NCBI GenBank assembly: GCA_016192035.1
Contig: JACPUW010000030.1
Location: forward strand, 194,322 to 258,321
Source of the DNA: Bacteroidota bacterium
GTDB taxonomy: Bacteria > Bacteroidota > Bacteroidia > CAILMK01 > JACPUW01
Reading direction: 5' to 3'
Length of the DNA: 64,000 nt
Position numbers and translations under genes: made by a program. The notes under the pieces were generated by a model that was not told the DNA's origin, made no database searches, and saw nothing but the letters and a program-made list of their open reading frames with translations. Shown here one piece after another: positions 1-8,600 of this stretch (position 1 is the stretch's first letter; each line of letters starts with the position of its first letter).

Positions 1-1
1 G

Positions 2-2596
2 GCCATAGGGGCCAATATAGCCTATGCCACCGTGGCCACCGTTAACCCATATACCCTGCAAAAAGTACGGGTGGTATTGGCCAAAGATTTAATTGGTAGG
101 TACTTTATGCCCGAAGGTGAAGGAAAAGATGTGGCAGGTTTCAAAAAAAATGATAAAGTGCTGCCCTACAAGGTAGAAAGCCTTATAGCCGGGAACGAAA
201 TGATAGGGTGGCGATACGAACAACTACTGGACTACGTAGTGCCACAAGGCAATGCCTTTAGGGTAATAGCCGGTGATTTTGTCACCATAGAAGAAGGCAC
301 AGGCATAGTACACATAGCGCCAACCTTTGGGGCTGATGACCTGCGCGTGGCCCAGGCCAACGGGGTGCCCGCCGTTACGGTACCCGACCCACTCAACCCC
401 GATAAGGAATTGCCCCTGGTGGATAGAAGCGGAAAATTTGTGCCCCAAATGGGCGAGTTTGGCGGACGCTATGTGAAAAACTATACCGACGACCCCAGCT
501 ATGTGGACGTGAACCTGGATATATGTGTAAAACTCAAACAGGAAAACAAAGCATTTAGGGTAGAAAAATATGAACACAACTACCCCCACTGCTGGAGAAC
601 CGACAAACCAATCCTCTATTATCCACTCGAAGCCTGGTTTATACGCACCACCGCCTATAAGGATAAGATGGTGGAAATCAACAATAAAATTAACTGGAAA
701 CCGGCGCATACCGGTTCAGGAAGGTTTGGCAACTGGCTCGAAAACCTGGTGGACTGGAACCTGTCAAGGACCAGGTTTTGGGGAACCCCACTGCCCATAT
801 GGGCCACAGACGATGGTGTAGAACTCCTATGCATTGGCAGCATGGACCAATTAAAGCGAGAAGTAAACAAAGCCGTGGAAACCGGATATATGCATGGGCC
901 ACTTAGCCAGGACTTCGACCTACACAGGCCCTTTGTGGACGGCGTTGTGCTCGTGTCGCCCCAAGGCAAACCAATGCATAGGGTGCCCGATGTGATAGAC
1001 GTGTGGTTTGATTCTGGCGCCATGCCGTATGCCCAGTGGCACTACCCGTTTGAAAACCAAGAACTATTTGCTCAAAACTTCCCTGCCGACTTTATTGCCG
1101 AAGGCGTGGACCAAACCCGTGGATGGTTTTTTACCCTACACGCCCTGGCTGCTATGCTTTTTGACTCAGTGGCCTTTAAAAATGTTATTGCCAATGGGTT
1201 GGTGCTTGACAAGGAGGGAAACAAAATGTCCAAACGCCTGGGCAATGCCATTGACCCTTTTGCCACCATTGAACAGTACGGCCCCGATGCGCTGAGGTGG
1301 TACATGGTGCACAACGCACAGCCCTGGGACAACCTAAAATTTGACCTGAACGGGGTGGACGAGGTGAGAAAGAAGTTTTTTGGCACCCTGCACAATACCT
1401 ACCAGTTTTTTGCCCTATATGCCAATTTGGACCATTTTTCCTTTGCCGAACCTGAAGTGCCGGTCAACCAACGACCTGAAATTGACCGGTGGATACTATC
1501 AGAGCTACATACGCTCATAGAAAAGGTGGACGAGCACCTGGACGCCTACGAACCTACCAAGGCCATTAGGCCCATTCAGGAATTTACCCTGGATAACCTC
1601 AGCAACTGGTACGTAAGGCTTTGTAGAAGAAGATTTTGGAAGGGTGAATATGGCATTGATAAAGTATCCGCGTTCCAAACACTATATACATGTTTGGAAA
1701 CCATAGCCCGGCTCGCGGCCCCTTTTGCCCCGTTCTATGCCGACAGGCTCTTTTCAGACCTTAACCAAGTCACCAAGCGGTTTCAAGTGGACTCAGTGCA
1801 TTTGGGTGATTTCCCTAAGTCAAATCCACAATTTATAGATAGCCAGTTAGAAGCGCGGATGAACCTGGCCCAAAACATCTCATCACTTGGTTTGGCATTG
1901 CGCAAGAAAGCCGGTATTCGGGTTCGCCAACCCCTCCAACGCCTGCTGCTACCGGCACTAAACCCAAGCGAAAAAGTGGATTTTGAGCGGATAAGAGAAT
2001 TGGTGTCGGCTGAACTCAACGTAAAGGAGATAGAACTCGTGGACGATGACACCATGATAGTGACCAAAAGCGTGAAACCGAACTTTAAGGTGCTGGGACC
2101 CAGACTGGGCACCGGGATAAAGCATCTTAAAACCGCTTTGGAGTCGCTGGGCCAAAGGGAAATTAACGACTTTGAGCAGTCGGGAAAACTTGCTGTACCC
2201 ATTGGCCAAGAGACCATTGAGCTAGAGCTGCATGAGGTGGAAATAGCCAGTGCCGATATACCTGGCTGGTTAGTGGCAAGCGCAGGAAAACTGGTGGTGG
2301 CACTAGACGTACACATGAGCCGGGAACTAGAACTGGAAGGCCTGGCCAGGGAAGTAGTGAGCAAGGTGCAGGCCCTGAGAAAAAGCTCAGGACTAGAGGT
2401 AACCGACCGCATAACCATCACCCTTCGCGAGCACCCAACCGTGCGGGACATGGTGCAGCTATTTGCAAATTATATTTGCACAGAAACATTGGCAAGCCAG
2501 TTGGACGTGGACAAAGACCTATCTCCTTTGGCCGAAACCTTTGATGTAGAAGGTTTTGAACTTGCATTAACCATTTCGCCCATTCAATACGAATAA
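2..2596 (+). CDS. ileS: isoleucyl-tRNA synthetase, 3' part (5' end outside window)
   Basis: Class I aminoacyl-tRNA synthetase that charges tRNA-Ile in the cytoplasm. The frame is open from base 2, so the gene starts left of the window and the HIGH motif is not visible. Visible parts are the CP1 editing domain with GTGIVHIAPTFGADD, the KMSKR signature (bases 1223-1237), then the anticodon-binding and C-terminal domains. About 865 residues are present; Bacteroidota IleRS is usually about 1,100 or more, so roughly a fifth is missing. A GTG at base 32 is in frame but is not the real start. The traR/dksA-type gene follows after 12 bases and lspA after that, an order common in Bacteroidota. Confidence 0.97.
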   Translation, partial: AIGANIAYATVATVNPYTLQKVRVVLAKDLIGRYFMPEGEGKDVAGFKKNDKVLPYKVESLIAGNEMIGWRYEQLLDYVVPQGNAFRVIAGDFVTIEEGTGIVHIAPTFGADDLRVAQANGVPAVTVPDPLNPDKELPLVDRSGKFVPQMGEFGGRYVKNYTDDPSYVDVNLDICVKLKQENKAFRVEKYEHNYPHCWRTDKPILYYPLEAWFIRTTAYKDKMVEINNKINWKPAHTGSGRFGNWLENLVDWNLSRTRFWGTPLPIWATDDGVELLCIGSMDQLKREVNKAVETGYMHGPLSQDFDLHRPFVDGVVLVSPQGKPMHRVPDVIDVWFDSGAMPYAQWHYPFENQELFAQNFPADFIAEGVDQTRGWFFTLHALAAMLFDSVAFKNVIANGLVLDKEGNKMSKRLGNAIDPFATIEQYGPDALRWYMVHNAQPWDNLKFDLNGVDEVRKKFFGTLHNTYQFFALYANLDHFSFAEPEVPVNQRPEIDRWILSELHTLIEKVDEHLDAYEPTKAIRPIQEFTLDNLSNWYVRLCRRRFWKGEYGIDKVSAFQTLYTCLETIARLAAPFAPFYADRLFSDLNQVTKRFQVDSVHLGDFPKSNPQFIDSQLEARMNLAQNISSLGLALRKKAGIRVRQPLQRLLLPALNPSEKVDFERIRELVSAELNVKEIELVDDDTMIVTKSVKPNFKVLGPRLGTGIKHLKTALESLGQREINDFEQSGKLAVPIGQETIELELHEVEIASADIPGWLVASAGKLVVALDVHMSRELELEGLAREVVSKVQALRKSSGLEVTDRITITLREHPTVRDMVQLFANYICTETLASQLDVDKDLSPLAETFDVEGFELALTISPIQYE

Positions 2597-2608
2597 AAGA
2601 AGGAGCAT

Positions 2609-2980
2609 ATGTCATTAGTTCGATACAGCGACCTAGAACTCGAAGAGTTTAGGGACATTATTAACAACAAGTTGCAGAAAGCCAGGGCAGAACTCAACTA
2701 TCTGCAAGAGTCGCTCTACAGCGCCAACAGCGACAACGCCGTGGAATCCATGGCAGGGCAAAAACTGATGGAAGAAGCTGCCGATGTGCAAGAAAGGGAG
2801 CAAATGAGCCAATTGGCCGAACGCCAACAGAAGTTTATAAACAACCTGGAAGAAGCACTCATGCGCATACAAAACAAAACCTACGGTATCTGTAAGGTTA
2901 CCGGCCAGCTCATATCAAAGGAAAGGCTCCGGGCGGTACCACACACCACCATGAGCATAGAGGCCAAAAACCGACAGTAA
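2609..2980 (+). CDS. TraR/DksA-family regulator with degenerate zinc finger
   Basis: Small coiled-coil protein of 123 residues, of the DksA/TraR family, which binds the RNA polymerase secondary channel. Residues about 10-85 are strongly helical (predicted coiled coil). The C-terminus has the family finger YGICKVTGQLISKERLRAVP, but only one of the four zinc cysteines is left, so zinc binding is unlikely; this single-Cys form is familiar from Bacteroidota homologues. The ATG start is well supported by the purine-rich AGAAGGAG (about 2598-2605) just upstream, one of the few clear Shine-Dalgarno-like sites in the window. It is probably co-transcribed with ileS and lspA. Confidence 0.88.
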   Translation: MSLVRYSDLELEEFRDIINNKLQKARAELNYLQESLYSANSDNAVESMAGQKLMEEAADVQEREQMSQLAERQQKFINNLEEALMRIQNKTYGICKVTGQLISKERLRAVPHTTMSIEAKNRQ

Positions 2981-3003
2981 ACCTACCAAAATTTAGGCCT
3001 ATT

Positions 3004-3696
3004 TTGCAAAGAAAAATTCTGTATCCCGCTGTTTTAGTGCTACTTGTACTGATCCTTGACCAAATTCTCAAAATCTGGGTCAAGACCACGTTCACCTACA
3101 CCCAGAGTATGCCCGTTTTTGGCGATTGGTTCTTGCTGCATTTTATTGAGAACAACGGGTTTGCATTTGGCCAAGAATTGGGGGGCCAGTACGGCAAGTT
3201 GGCACTTACCCTCTTTAGGCTTCTGGCCGTGGGCTTTTTGGGTTGGTACATCTATTCCCTCATCACCGACCAGAAGTCACGCTACCGCCTTGGATACATT
3301 CTCATGGTTTCCCTCATTTTTGCCGGGGCCATGGGCAATATCATCGATAGCGTGTTTTATGGTATGCTCTTTTCTGAAAGCAATTACCACATAAGCACAC
3401 CTGCACAGTTTCTGCCCACCGACGGTGGATACGCTGGCTTATTTCATGGCAAAGTGGTTGATATGCTCCATTTTCCCATAATCGACACCTACCTGCCCGA
3501 GTGGGTTCCATTTTGGGGTGGCGAGCGCTTTGAGTTTTTTAGGCCCATCTTTAACATAGCCGATAGTGCCATTACCTCTGGGGTAATGGGCATCCTGCTC
3601 TTTTACAGGGCTGAACTCAAAACAAATGAAAAAGACAACAAGGAAGCCCAGCCAAACCACGGTGACAATGAGGCCGTGGCATCTACCGCTGTCTAA
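3004..3696 (+). CDS. lspA: signal peptidase II (lipoprotein signal peptidase)
   Basis: Inner-membrane aspartyl protease that cleaves the signal peptide of prolipoproteins. Four hydrophobic segments are visible, with the family blocks ENNGFAFG, GAMGNIID, the catalytic-Asp region GKVVDM and FNIADSAI. The protein is 230 residues, longer than the roughly 165 of E. coli because of an insertion before VVDM, typical of Bacteroidota. No ATG precedes the conserved N-terminus; TTG at 3004 is the likely start (ATT at 3001 also possible). The tail after the last helix is hydrophilic and lysine-rich. The many lipoproteins in this window are its expected substrates. Confidence 0.95.
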   Translation: MQRKILYPAVLVLLVLILDQILKIWVKTTFTYTQSMPVFGDWFLLHFIENNGFAFGQELGGQYGKLALTLFRLLAVGFLGWYIYSLITDQKSRYRLGYILMVSLIFAGAMGNIIDSVFYGMLFSESNYHISTPAQFLPTDGGYAGLFHGKVVDMLHFPIIDTYLPEWVPFWGGERFEFFRPIFNIADSAITSGVMGILLFYRAELKTNEKDNKEAQPNHGDNEAVASTAV

Positions 3697-3713
3697 GCCC
3701 ACGCTCCCCAATA

Positions 3714-3729
3714 GCGCGGCTTACCGCGC
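3714..3729. other. short GC hairpin between convergent lspA and kmo
   Basis: GCGCGG and CCGCGC form a perfect 6-bp stem around a 4-base loop, 18 bases after the lspA stop and just before the kmo stop on the other strand. There is no U-tract on either side, so a terminator role is only possible. Confidence 0.35.
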
Positions 3730-3732
3730 GTC

Positions 3733-5064
3733 CTATAGATAACGCAGCACCGCCTTAGCGATGTCAGACGGTTCGCTGTTGGAGTCAATCCCTTGCCGTA
3801 CAAGCTGTTCAAGTATTTGGTCTTGCTTCTCGCCTAGCCTTAGTGCCTCGCTATACGGCATATGGCTAAAGGTAACCATGGCATACAGCGGTATCCAGCG
3901 CTGGGGCATAAGCTCTCCTATCCTCACGCTTAGCGCGCGCTTTTTCACAAAGTGCGGGTCGGCCACCAAGTCCCGCATCTCCGTGTAGTTGTTCACGGCC
4001 AGGTCAGCTATGGCATGTCCATCGGCCACCCGTTGCTGGCTATAGGCCGCAAACAGTGCCCCCCAGCTAGGGTATTTGTCCATGAATCCGTCTAGGATAC
4101 GCACGTCTTCAAACCCCGCATTCATGCCCTGGCCATAAAACGGCACTATGGCATGCGCCGCATCGCCCAGCAAAAGAACCTTGTCCTTGTGGTGCCACGG
4201 TGTAGTCTTAACGGTTACCAACGATGAGGTGGCATTGCTGTGCCATTCATGCAACAGGTTGTCCATCTTCTCTTTGGCATCGCCAAAGTATTGACCAAAA
4301 AAGGCCAGTACCTGCTCATCGGCCACCAGTTGTTCAAAAGATACTTCCCCTTCAAAAGGAAGGAATAAAGTACAGGTAAAACTGCCATCCAGATTGGGCA
4401 AGGCTATGAGCATAAACCTTTTTCTGGGCCATATGTGCAGGTGGTTTTTGTCAAGTGCCCACCTTCCATCCGGCAGCGGCGGCATGGAGAGTTCCTTGTA
4501 CCCACTGCTTATATATTGCTGGCTATAGTTAAACCGGTCGGTGCGCAGCATCTTGGCCCGGGCCACAGAAAAGGCACCGTCAGTCCCAAAAATTACCTCA
4601 TAGGGCCGTTCTACCCATTGGGAGGTGGCCGGGTCTTGCACCGTTATGGTAGCCGTTTCCAGGTCCACATCGGCACAAGGGCTGTTGAAGTGCAGGGATA
4701 CCCCGCCGGTTTGCTCCGCCATGTCCAGCAAATGGGCATTGAGCATGCCCCGTGATATGGAGTTGATATACTGGCCCTCCCGGCCATAGGGCATAATGCT
4801 CGTGTGGCCGTCCATGTCATGTAAAAAACGCCCGTGCATGGGTATGGACAATTCGCGCATGCGCTGGCTGGCACCCACCATTTCCAGTGCACGTATGCCA
4901 CGGTCGCTCAGTGCCAGGTTTATAGACCTGCCTGCTTTGATGTTGGCCTTGCGCAGGTCGGGCCTGCGCTCATATACATCTACTTGCATGCCCCGCTGGG
5001 CCAGCCTGGTTGCCAGCATGGCCCCCACCAATCCCGCGCCTACCACGCATACTTTCTTTTCCAA
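3733..5064 (-). CDS. kmo: kynurenine 3-monooxygenase
   Basis: FAD-dependent aromatic hydroxylase converting L-kynurenine to 3-hydroxykynurenine with NADPH and O2, a step of tryptophan breakdown or NAD synthesis from tryptophan. The N-terminus has the dinucleotide-binding motif GAGLVGAMLATRLAQRG followed by YERRPDLRK. LLGDAAHAIVPFYGQGMNAG is the second FAD motif, and is very characteristic of KMO. Length is 443 residues, near the usual 450-480. No other kynurenine-pathway gene is in view. It lies 39 bases downstream of pyrD on the same strand and may be co-transcribed with it. A general group A flavin monooxygenase is the alternative, but the GQGMNAGFED block favours KMO. Confidence 0.9.
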   Translation of the reverse strand: MEKKVCVVGAGLVGAMLATRLAQRGMQVDVYERRPDLRKANIKAGRSINLALSDRGIRALEMVGASQRMRELSIPMHGRFLHDMDGHTSIMPYGREGQYINSISRGMLNAHLLDMAEQTGGVSLHFNSPCADVDLETATITVQDPATSQWVERPYEVIFGTDGAFSVARAKMLRTDRFNYSQQYISSGYKELSMPPLPDGRWALDKNHLHIWPRKRFMLIALPNLDGSFTCTLFLPFEGEVSFEQLVADEQVLAFFGQYFGDAKEKMDNLLHEWHSNATSSLVTVKTTPWHHKDKVLLLGDAAHAIVPFYGQGMNAGFEDVRILDGFMDKYPSWGALFAAYSQQRVADGHAIADLAVNNYTEMRDLVADPHFVKKRALSVRIGELMPQRWIPLYAMVTFSHMPYSEALRLGEKQDQILEQLVRQGIDSNSEPSDIAKAVLRYL

Positions 5065-5103
5065 TAAGGTGCTTTTTACTAAAATTGAGTTGACGACGCC
5101 AAA

Positions 5104-6168
5104 TTAAATGAACCTACCGGTACCAGGGGTTTGCCTATCCTGCTTGGCCAGGGCAGCGAGCGACTGCGACACGAGCCGGGGGCCGCTGTAAATAAACCCG
5201 GTCCATAGCTGTATAAGGCTGGCTCCTTGGTTTATGCGGTGCAGGGCCTCTTGATGTGTGCCTATGCCACCACTTGATATTACGGCCATTTCAGGGGCTG
5301 TTTCTTTTATATGGCCCAGAAACTCCCTGGCCATGGCCTGCAGGGGCAATCCGCTTATGCCGCCGCTACCCAGCCGGCCCAGTTCTTCGCTTGGCGTGAG
5401 CAGCCCGCTGCGGTTCAGGGTAGTATTGTGGGCTATCATGCCGGCTATGCCACTTTCCTTGATCACCCCCACCATTTCGTCCAGTTTTGCCAAGTCCATA
5501 TCAGGGGCTATCTTTAGGAATATGGGCTTGGGCTTATCCAGTGCCGCTGATGCGCCGCTTAGGGCCCTTAGTATATCCATCAGCGCATCGGCCCGCTGCA
5601 AATCCCTCAGGCCCGGCGTGTTGGGCGAGCTCACGTTCACGGCAAAATAGTCCACGTAGGGGTGCAGTTTTTCAAAACAGGCCAAATAGTCCTTCACCGC
5701 CTCCTCATTGGGGGTGGTTTTGTTCTTGCCTATGTTTCCGCCTATAATTAGTCCCTTGGGCTTTCCACGGCTTTTTAGCCTTTTCGCTATCACATCGGCC
5801 CCGTCGTTGTTAAAGCCCATCCGGTTGAGCAGGGCGCGGTCTTTTGTGAGCCTAAAAAGGCGGGGCTTGGGATTGCCCGCCTGGGGCCTGGGCGTTACCG
5901 TGCCAATTTCCACAAAGCCAAATCCCAGCAGGTGCAGCAGGTGATAGTACCGTGCGTTTTTGTCAAAACCCGCTGCCAGTCCCAGGGGGTTGGCAAACTC
6001 CAGGCCGGCTACCCGGGTAGGGAGTTGGTATGGCGGTTTTGATATTTTTCTTGTGTGCCAATATTTTACCGGGGGAATCCCAAACCATATGGAAAGCAGC
6101 GTCATGGCAAGGTGGTGGGCGGTTTCGGCAGGCAGCAGAAAGAGCAGGGACCGGGCTAGGGCATACAT
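5104..6168 (-). CDS. pyrD: dihydroorotate dehydrogenase (quinone), class 2
   Basis: Membrane-associated FMN enzyme that oxidises dihydroorotate to orotate with quinone as acceptor, step four of UMP synthesis. Residues 1-30 form the short amphipathic membrane-docking helices of class 2 enzymes. GLAAGFDKNA, GFGFVEIGTVTP and NRMGFNNDG are FMN/substrate motifs, and NVSSPNTPGLRDLQ carries the serine catalytic base that marks class 2. The C-terminus has SSGGIGTHQEALHRINQGAS and LWTGFIYSGP. Length, 354 residues, is close to the family norm. It lies 30 bases downstream of dinB, in the order dinB-pyrD-kmo. Confidence 0.96.
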   Translation of the reverse strand: MYALARSLLFLLPAETAHHLAMTLLSIWFGIPPVKYWHTRKISKPPYQLPTRVAGLEFANPLGLAAGFDKNARYYHLLHLLGFGFVEIGTVTPRPQAGNPKPRLFRLTKDRALLNRMGFNNDGADVIAKRLKSRGKPKGLIIGGNIGKNKTTPNEEAVKDYLACFEKLHPYVDYFAVNVSSPNTPGLRDLQRADALMDILRALSGASAALDKPKPIFLKIAPDMDLAKLDEMVGVIKESGIAGMIAHNTTLNRSGLLTPSEELGRLGSGGISGLPLQAMAREFLGHIKETAPEMAVISSGGIGTHQEALHRINQGASLIQLWTGFIYSGPRLVSQSLAALAKQDRQTPGTGRFI

Positions 6169-6198
6169 GGCGCCAAAGGTAGCTACCAGGCCCAGGGC

Positions 6199-7407
6199 TT
6201 ATTGCCGGCGGTGGGCCAGCAGCGGCGGTGGGCCGCCGGTAAATGGGTTTCCACGCCCTATGCTGTGCGCATCCATGCCCGCCGCCCGCATCACGGCGCG
6301 GTCGCCATACCGCTTGCGCAGGTGGTCCATGGCCTGGTATAGGTTTGCCGTGCGCCGTACGTCCTCAAACAGGTCGGCTTGGTAACTTCCGGTCACCAAG
6401 TGGCTGAAACGCAATCCAATTAGCCTCACCAATACCCGACGGTTGTATAGGCGGTCAAACAATTCCTGGGCCGCGGGCAACAATATGTGGTCGGCGCAGG
6501 TATAGGGTATGCGCTTTTGCAGGGTGCGGGTATCAAAGTCGGAGTACCTCACCTTTACCGTCACGCACGAGGTGAGTTTTTGGCCCCGCCGTAGTTGATA
6601 GCTAAGGTTTTCGGCCATGGCACCCAGTATTCCCTTGAGCTTGGTCACATCTATGGTGTCGCGGTCAAAAGTGCGCTCGGTAGAAATGGATTTTCGCTCC
6701 TGGTAGGCCACTACCGGCGAGGGGTCTATGCCATTGGCTTTTTCCCAGAGTAACCGCCCGTTTTTGCCAAACACGTTTTCCACCAGCTCCACAGGCATTT
6801 CCTGTAGGGTCTTTATGTACTTGATGCCCAAGTTGCGCAGGGTTTGGTAGGTCTTGGCGCCCACCATGGGTATTTTGTTTACTACCAGCGGGGCCAGGAA
6901 TTCCCTCTCGCCGCCATGGGCCACCACCAACTCATTGTTGGGCTTGGCCTCACCGGTGGCAATTTTTGACACGGTCTTGTTGGCCGACAGGCCATATGAT
7001 ATGGGCAGGCCGGTTTCTTCGCGTATGCGTTTGCGTATGTGCGAAGCCAATTGGCGGCAGCCATAAAACCGGTCCAAACCCGTAAGGTCTATGTAAAACT
7101 CGTCAATCGAGGTTTTTTCAAACAGGGGGACTTCTGACTGTATAATGCTGGTTACCAAATCAGAGTATTTCATATAGTTGCTGGAATTGCCGCGTATCAC
7201 CACGGCATCGGGACATAGTTGGCGGGCCATTTTCATGGGCATGGCCGAGTGTATGCCGTACGCACGGGCCTCATAGCTACAGGCAGCCACCACCCCCCGG
7301 TCGCTGGTGCCCCCTATCAGCACAGGCTTGCCTTGCAGCCGGCTGTCGAGTAGCCGTTCCACCGATACAAAAAACGTATCTAAGTCCATGTGTACTATGG
7401 TGTTCAT
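6199..7407 (-). CDS. dinB: DNA polymerase IV (Y-family translesion polymerase)
   Basis: Error-prone Y-family polymerase used to copy past DNA lesions. The palm-domain acidic residues sit in HMDLDTFFVSVE at the N-terminus and SIDEFYIDLTG near residue 100. A helix-hairpin-helix follows (VNKIPMVGAKT). Near the C-terminus QADLF fits the beta-clamp binding motif. An in-frame ATG 11 codons upstream (7440) is possible, but the ATG at 7407 puts the first catalytic aspartate at residue 8, as in the family. It is the first gene of the minus-strand group dinB-pyrD-kmo. A short DnaE encoded 6.5 kb away could work with it in damage tolerance (inference). Confidence 0.93.
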   Translation of the reverse strand: MNTIVHMDLDTFFVSVERLLDSRLQGKPVLIGGTSDRGVVAACSYEARAYGIHSAMPMKMARQLCPDAVVIRGNSSNYMKYSDLVTSIIQSEVPLFEKTSIDEFYIDLTGLDRFYGCRQLASHIRKRIREETGLPISYGLSANKTVSKIATGEAKPNNELVVAHGGEREFLAPLVVNKIPMVGAKTYQTLRNLGIKYIKTLQEMPVELVENVFGKNGRLLWEKANGIDPSPVVAYQERKSISTERTFDRDTIDVTKLKGILGAMAENLSYQLRRGQKLTSCVTVKVRYSDFDTRTLQKRIPYTCADHILLPAAQELFDRLYNRRVLVRLIGLRFSHLVTGSYQADLFEDVRRTANLYQAMDHLRKRYGDRAVMRAAGMDAHSIGRGNPFTGGPPPLLAHRRQ

Positions 7408-7455
7408 GCTGCTGTCCAAAACGGTTTTAGTATCGAACAAATGTATGCCAATAAA

Positions 7456-7469
7456 AATGGCACGCCATT
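7456..7469. promoter_or_regulatory. inverted repeat upstream of dinB
   Basis: AATGGC and GCCATT are perfect 6-bp arms with a 2-base centre, 16 bases upstream of the longer dinB start. It could be an operator for a damage-response repressor; the regulator is not known from the sequence. Confidence 0.3.
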
Positions 7470-7519
7470 ATTATCGGCATTATATTTTATCCTAACCTAA
7501 TGCCGAAAACCCGACCATG

Positions 7520-7553
7520 CCTGTCATGGGCCCTTGACCTTGGCCATGACAGG
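7520..7553. other. 10-bp inverted repeat between divergent dinB and 7610 gene
   Basis: CCTGTCATGG (7520-7529) and CCATGACAGG (7544-7553) are perfect complements separated by 14 bases. There is no T-run on either side, so it looks more like a regulatory site or RNA structure than a terminator. It lies in the only sizeable spacer between the two divergent transcripts. Confidence 0.45.
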
Positions 7554-7609
7554 GTAGCCGCATTCTTAGGCCTGTTTATACCTTTACCCCATCCAAACGT
7601 GGCACTATC

Positions 7610-8347
7610 ATGACTATTAGAGTTTTGTTTATGGTATTCCTGTTGGCCATGGCCAACCAGGGCTTGGGGCAGCGCACCTACTTTACCAATCAGGGCGAAT
7701 ACATTTTTTCGGGCTCGCCCTACAAGGGTACGGTGGCCGGGGTAGGAGAAACGCGCCTGCGTTTTACCCTGTTTCCCAATAGTGAGTTCATGTTCAATGC
7801 CGATTCTAGGGGCATACTGGGGGCGGCCACAGGGCTTACCCTGCGAAACGTGGGTTTGGTTTACCGCGATGCGGAGCTGCACAAACGGAGGTCCCTGTCC
7901 ATGGGCGTGCCCATTCACATAAAGCTGGGCGACTTGGAAAATGACAACTTCTTTATGATAGGGGCTGAGGTGGAAGCTTTTTTTCACTACAAACGCAAGG
8001 ATTGGAACAATGGGGAAAAAATCAAGTACAGCGAATGGTTTAGCGAAGAGCTAAACATAGTACAACCATCCATTATGGTGGGAGTGTGCCGCAGGCACAT
8101 AATGGTGAGGGCCAAGTACTATTTCTTTGACTTTTTCAATCAAGGCTATGTAGATGCCCTGGGAAACAAACCCTACAGTGGCTTTCGGTCAAACATTTTT
8201 TACTTATCACTGGCAATAAGGCAGTTCATGAATTTTGATGGCAATGACGAATTACTGCCCGACAGCGGGGAAGATACCCAAAATGAAGAGGCGGTTTACC
8301 CAGGCGGTAGCTATGTAATGGACCAATTGTGCCAAATTCCATTTTGA
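7610..8347 (+). CDS. secreted protein of unknown function, possible outer-membrane barrel
   Basis: No family recognised. The 245-residue protein begins with a clear signal peptide (hydrophobic stretch at residues 4-15, then GLGQ as a likely cleavage site). The mature part alternates hydrophobic and polar residues with many aromatic residues (for example FMIGAEVEAFFHYKRKDW and SNIFYLSLAIRQFMNFDG), which suggests a small beta-barrel or beta-rich periplasmic fold. The last 30 residues are acidic and probably flexible. A TACCTTTA sequence about 35 bases upstream resembles the Bacteroidota -7 box with one mismatch. It is followed by two DUF5686 proteins, so an envelope role is likely. Confidence 0.7.
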   Translation: MTIRVLFMVFLLAMANQGLGQRTYFTNQGEYIFSGSPYKGTVAGVGETRLRFTLFPNSEFMFNADSRGILGAATGLTLRNVGLVYRDAELHKRRSLSMGVPIHIKLGDLENDNFFMIGAEVEAFFHYKRKDWNNGEKIKYSEWFSEELNIVQPSIMVGVCRRHIMVRAKYYFFDFFNQGYVDALGNKPYSGFRSNIFYLSLAIRQFMNFDGNDELLPDSGEDTQNEEAVYPGGSYVMDQLCQIPF

Positions 8348-8600
8348 CAAGGAACTCTGGCTGAGCTGGTTCTCCCAGGGACTTTCTTGTTATTCCCCAC
8401 TGCGTTTGCAGAGTGGCCCATGGGTGCCTGCCAGGTGCTTTGGGCTAGGCTTGGCAGCTATCTCCGGGGGCGGTGCAACAATGGAACGGAGTATTGGTTT
8501 TGGGCAAGGATGCTTCTTATCCTTGGCCGGCAGCAGCAGCCTATGATGAGCATATATGCGGATTATTTTAAGTCAATTGGTACATATACACCCTTTTAGG

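Noticed and set aside
4435-4755. Plus-strand frame of 106 codons antisense to kmo
   Set aside because: It lies wholly inside the well-supported kmo gene, and its codon composition is what the opposite strand would give by chance.
8387-8599. Possible 70-codon gene between the secreted protein and DUF5686 copy 1
   Set aside because: No start signal, no recognisable motif, and it overlaps the start of the DUF5686 gene.
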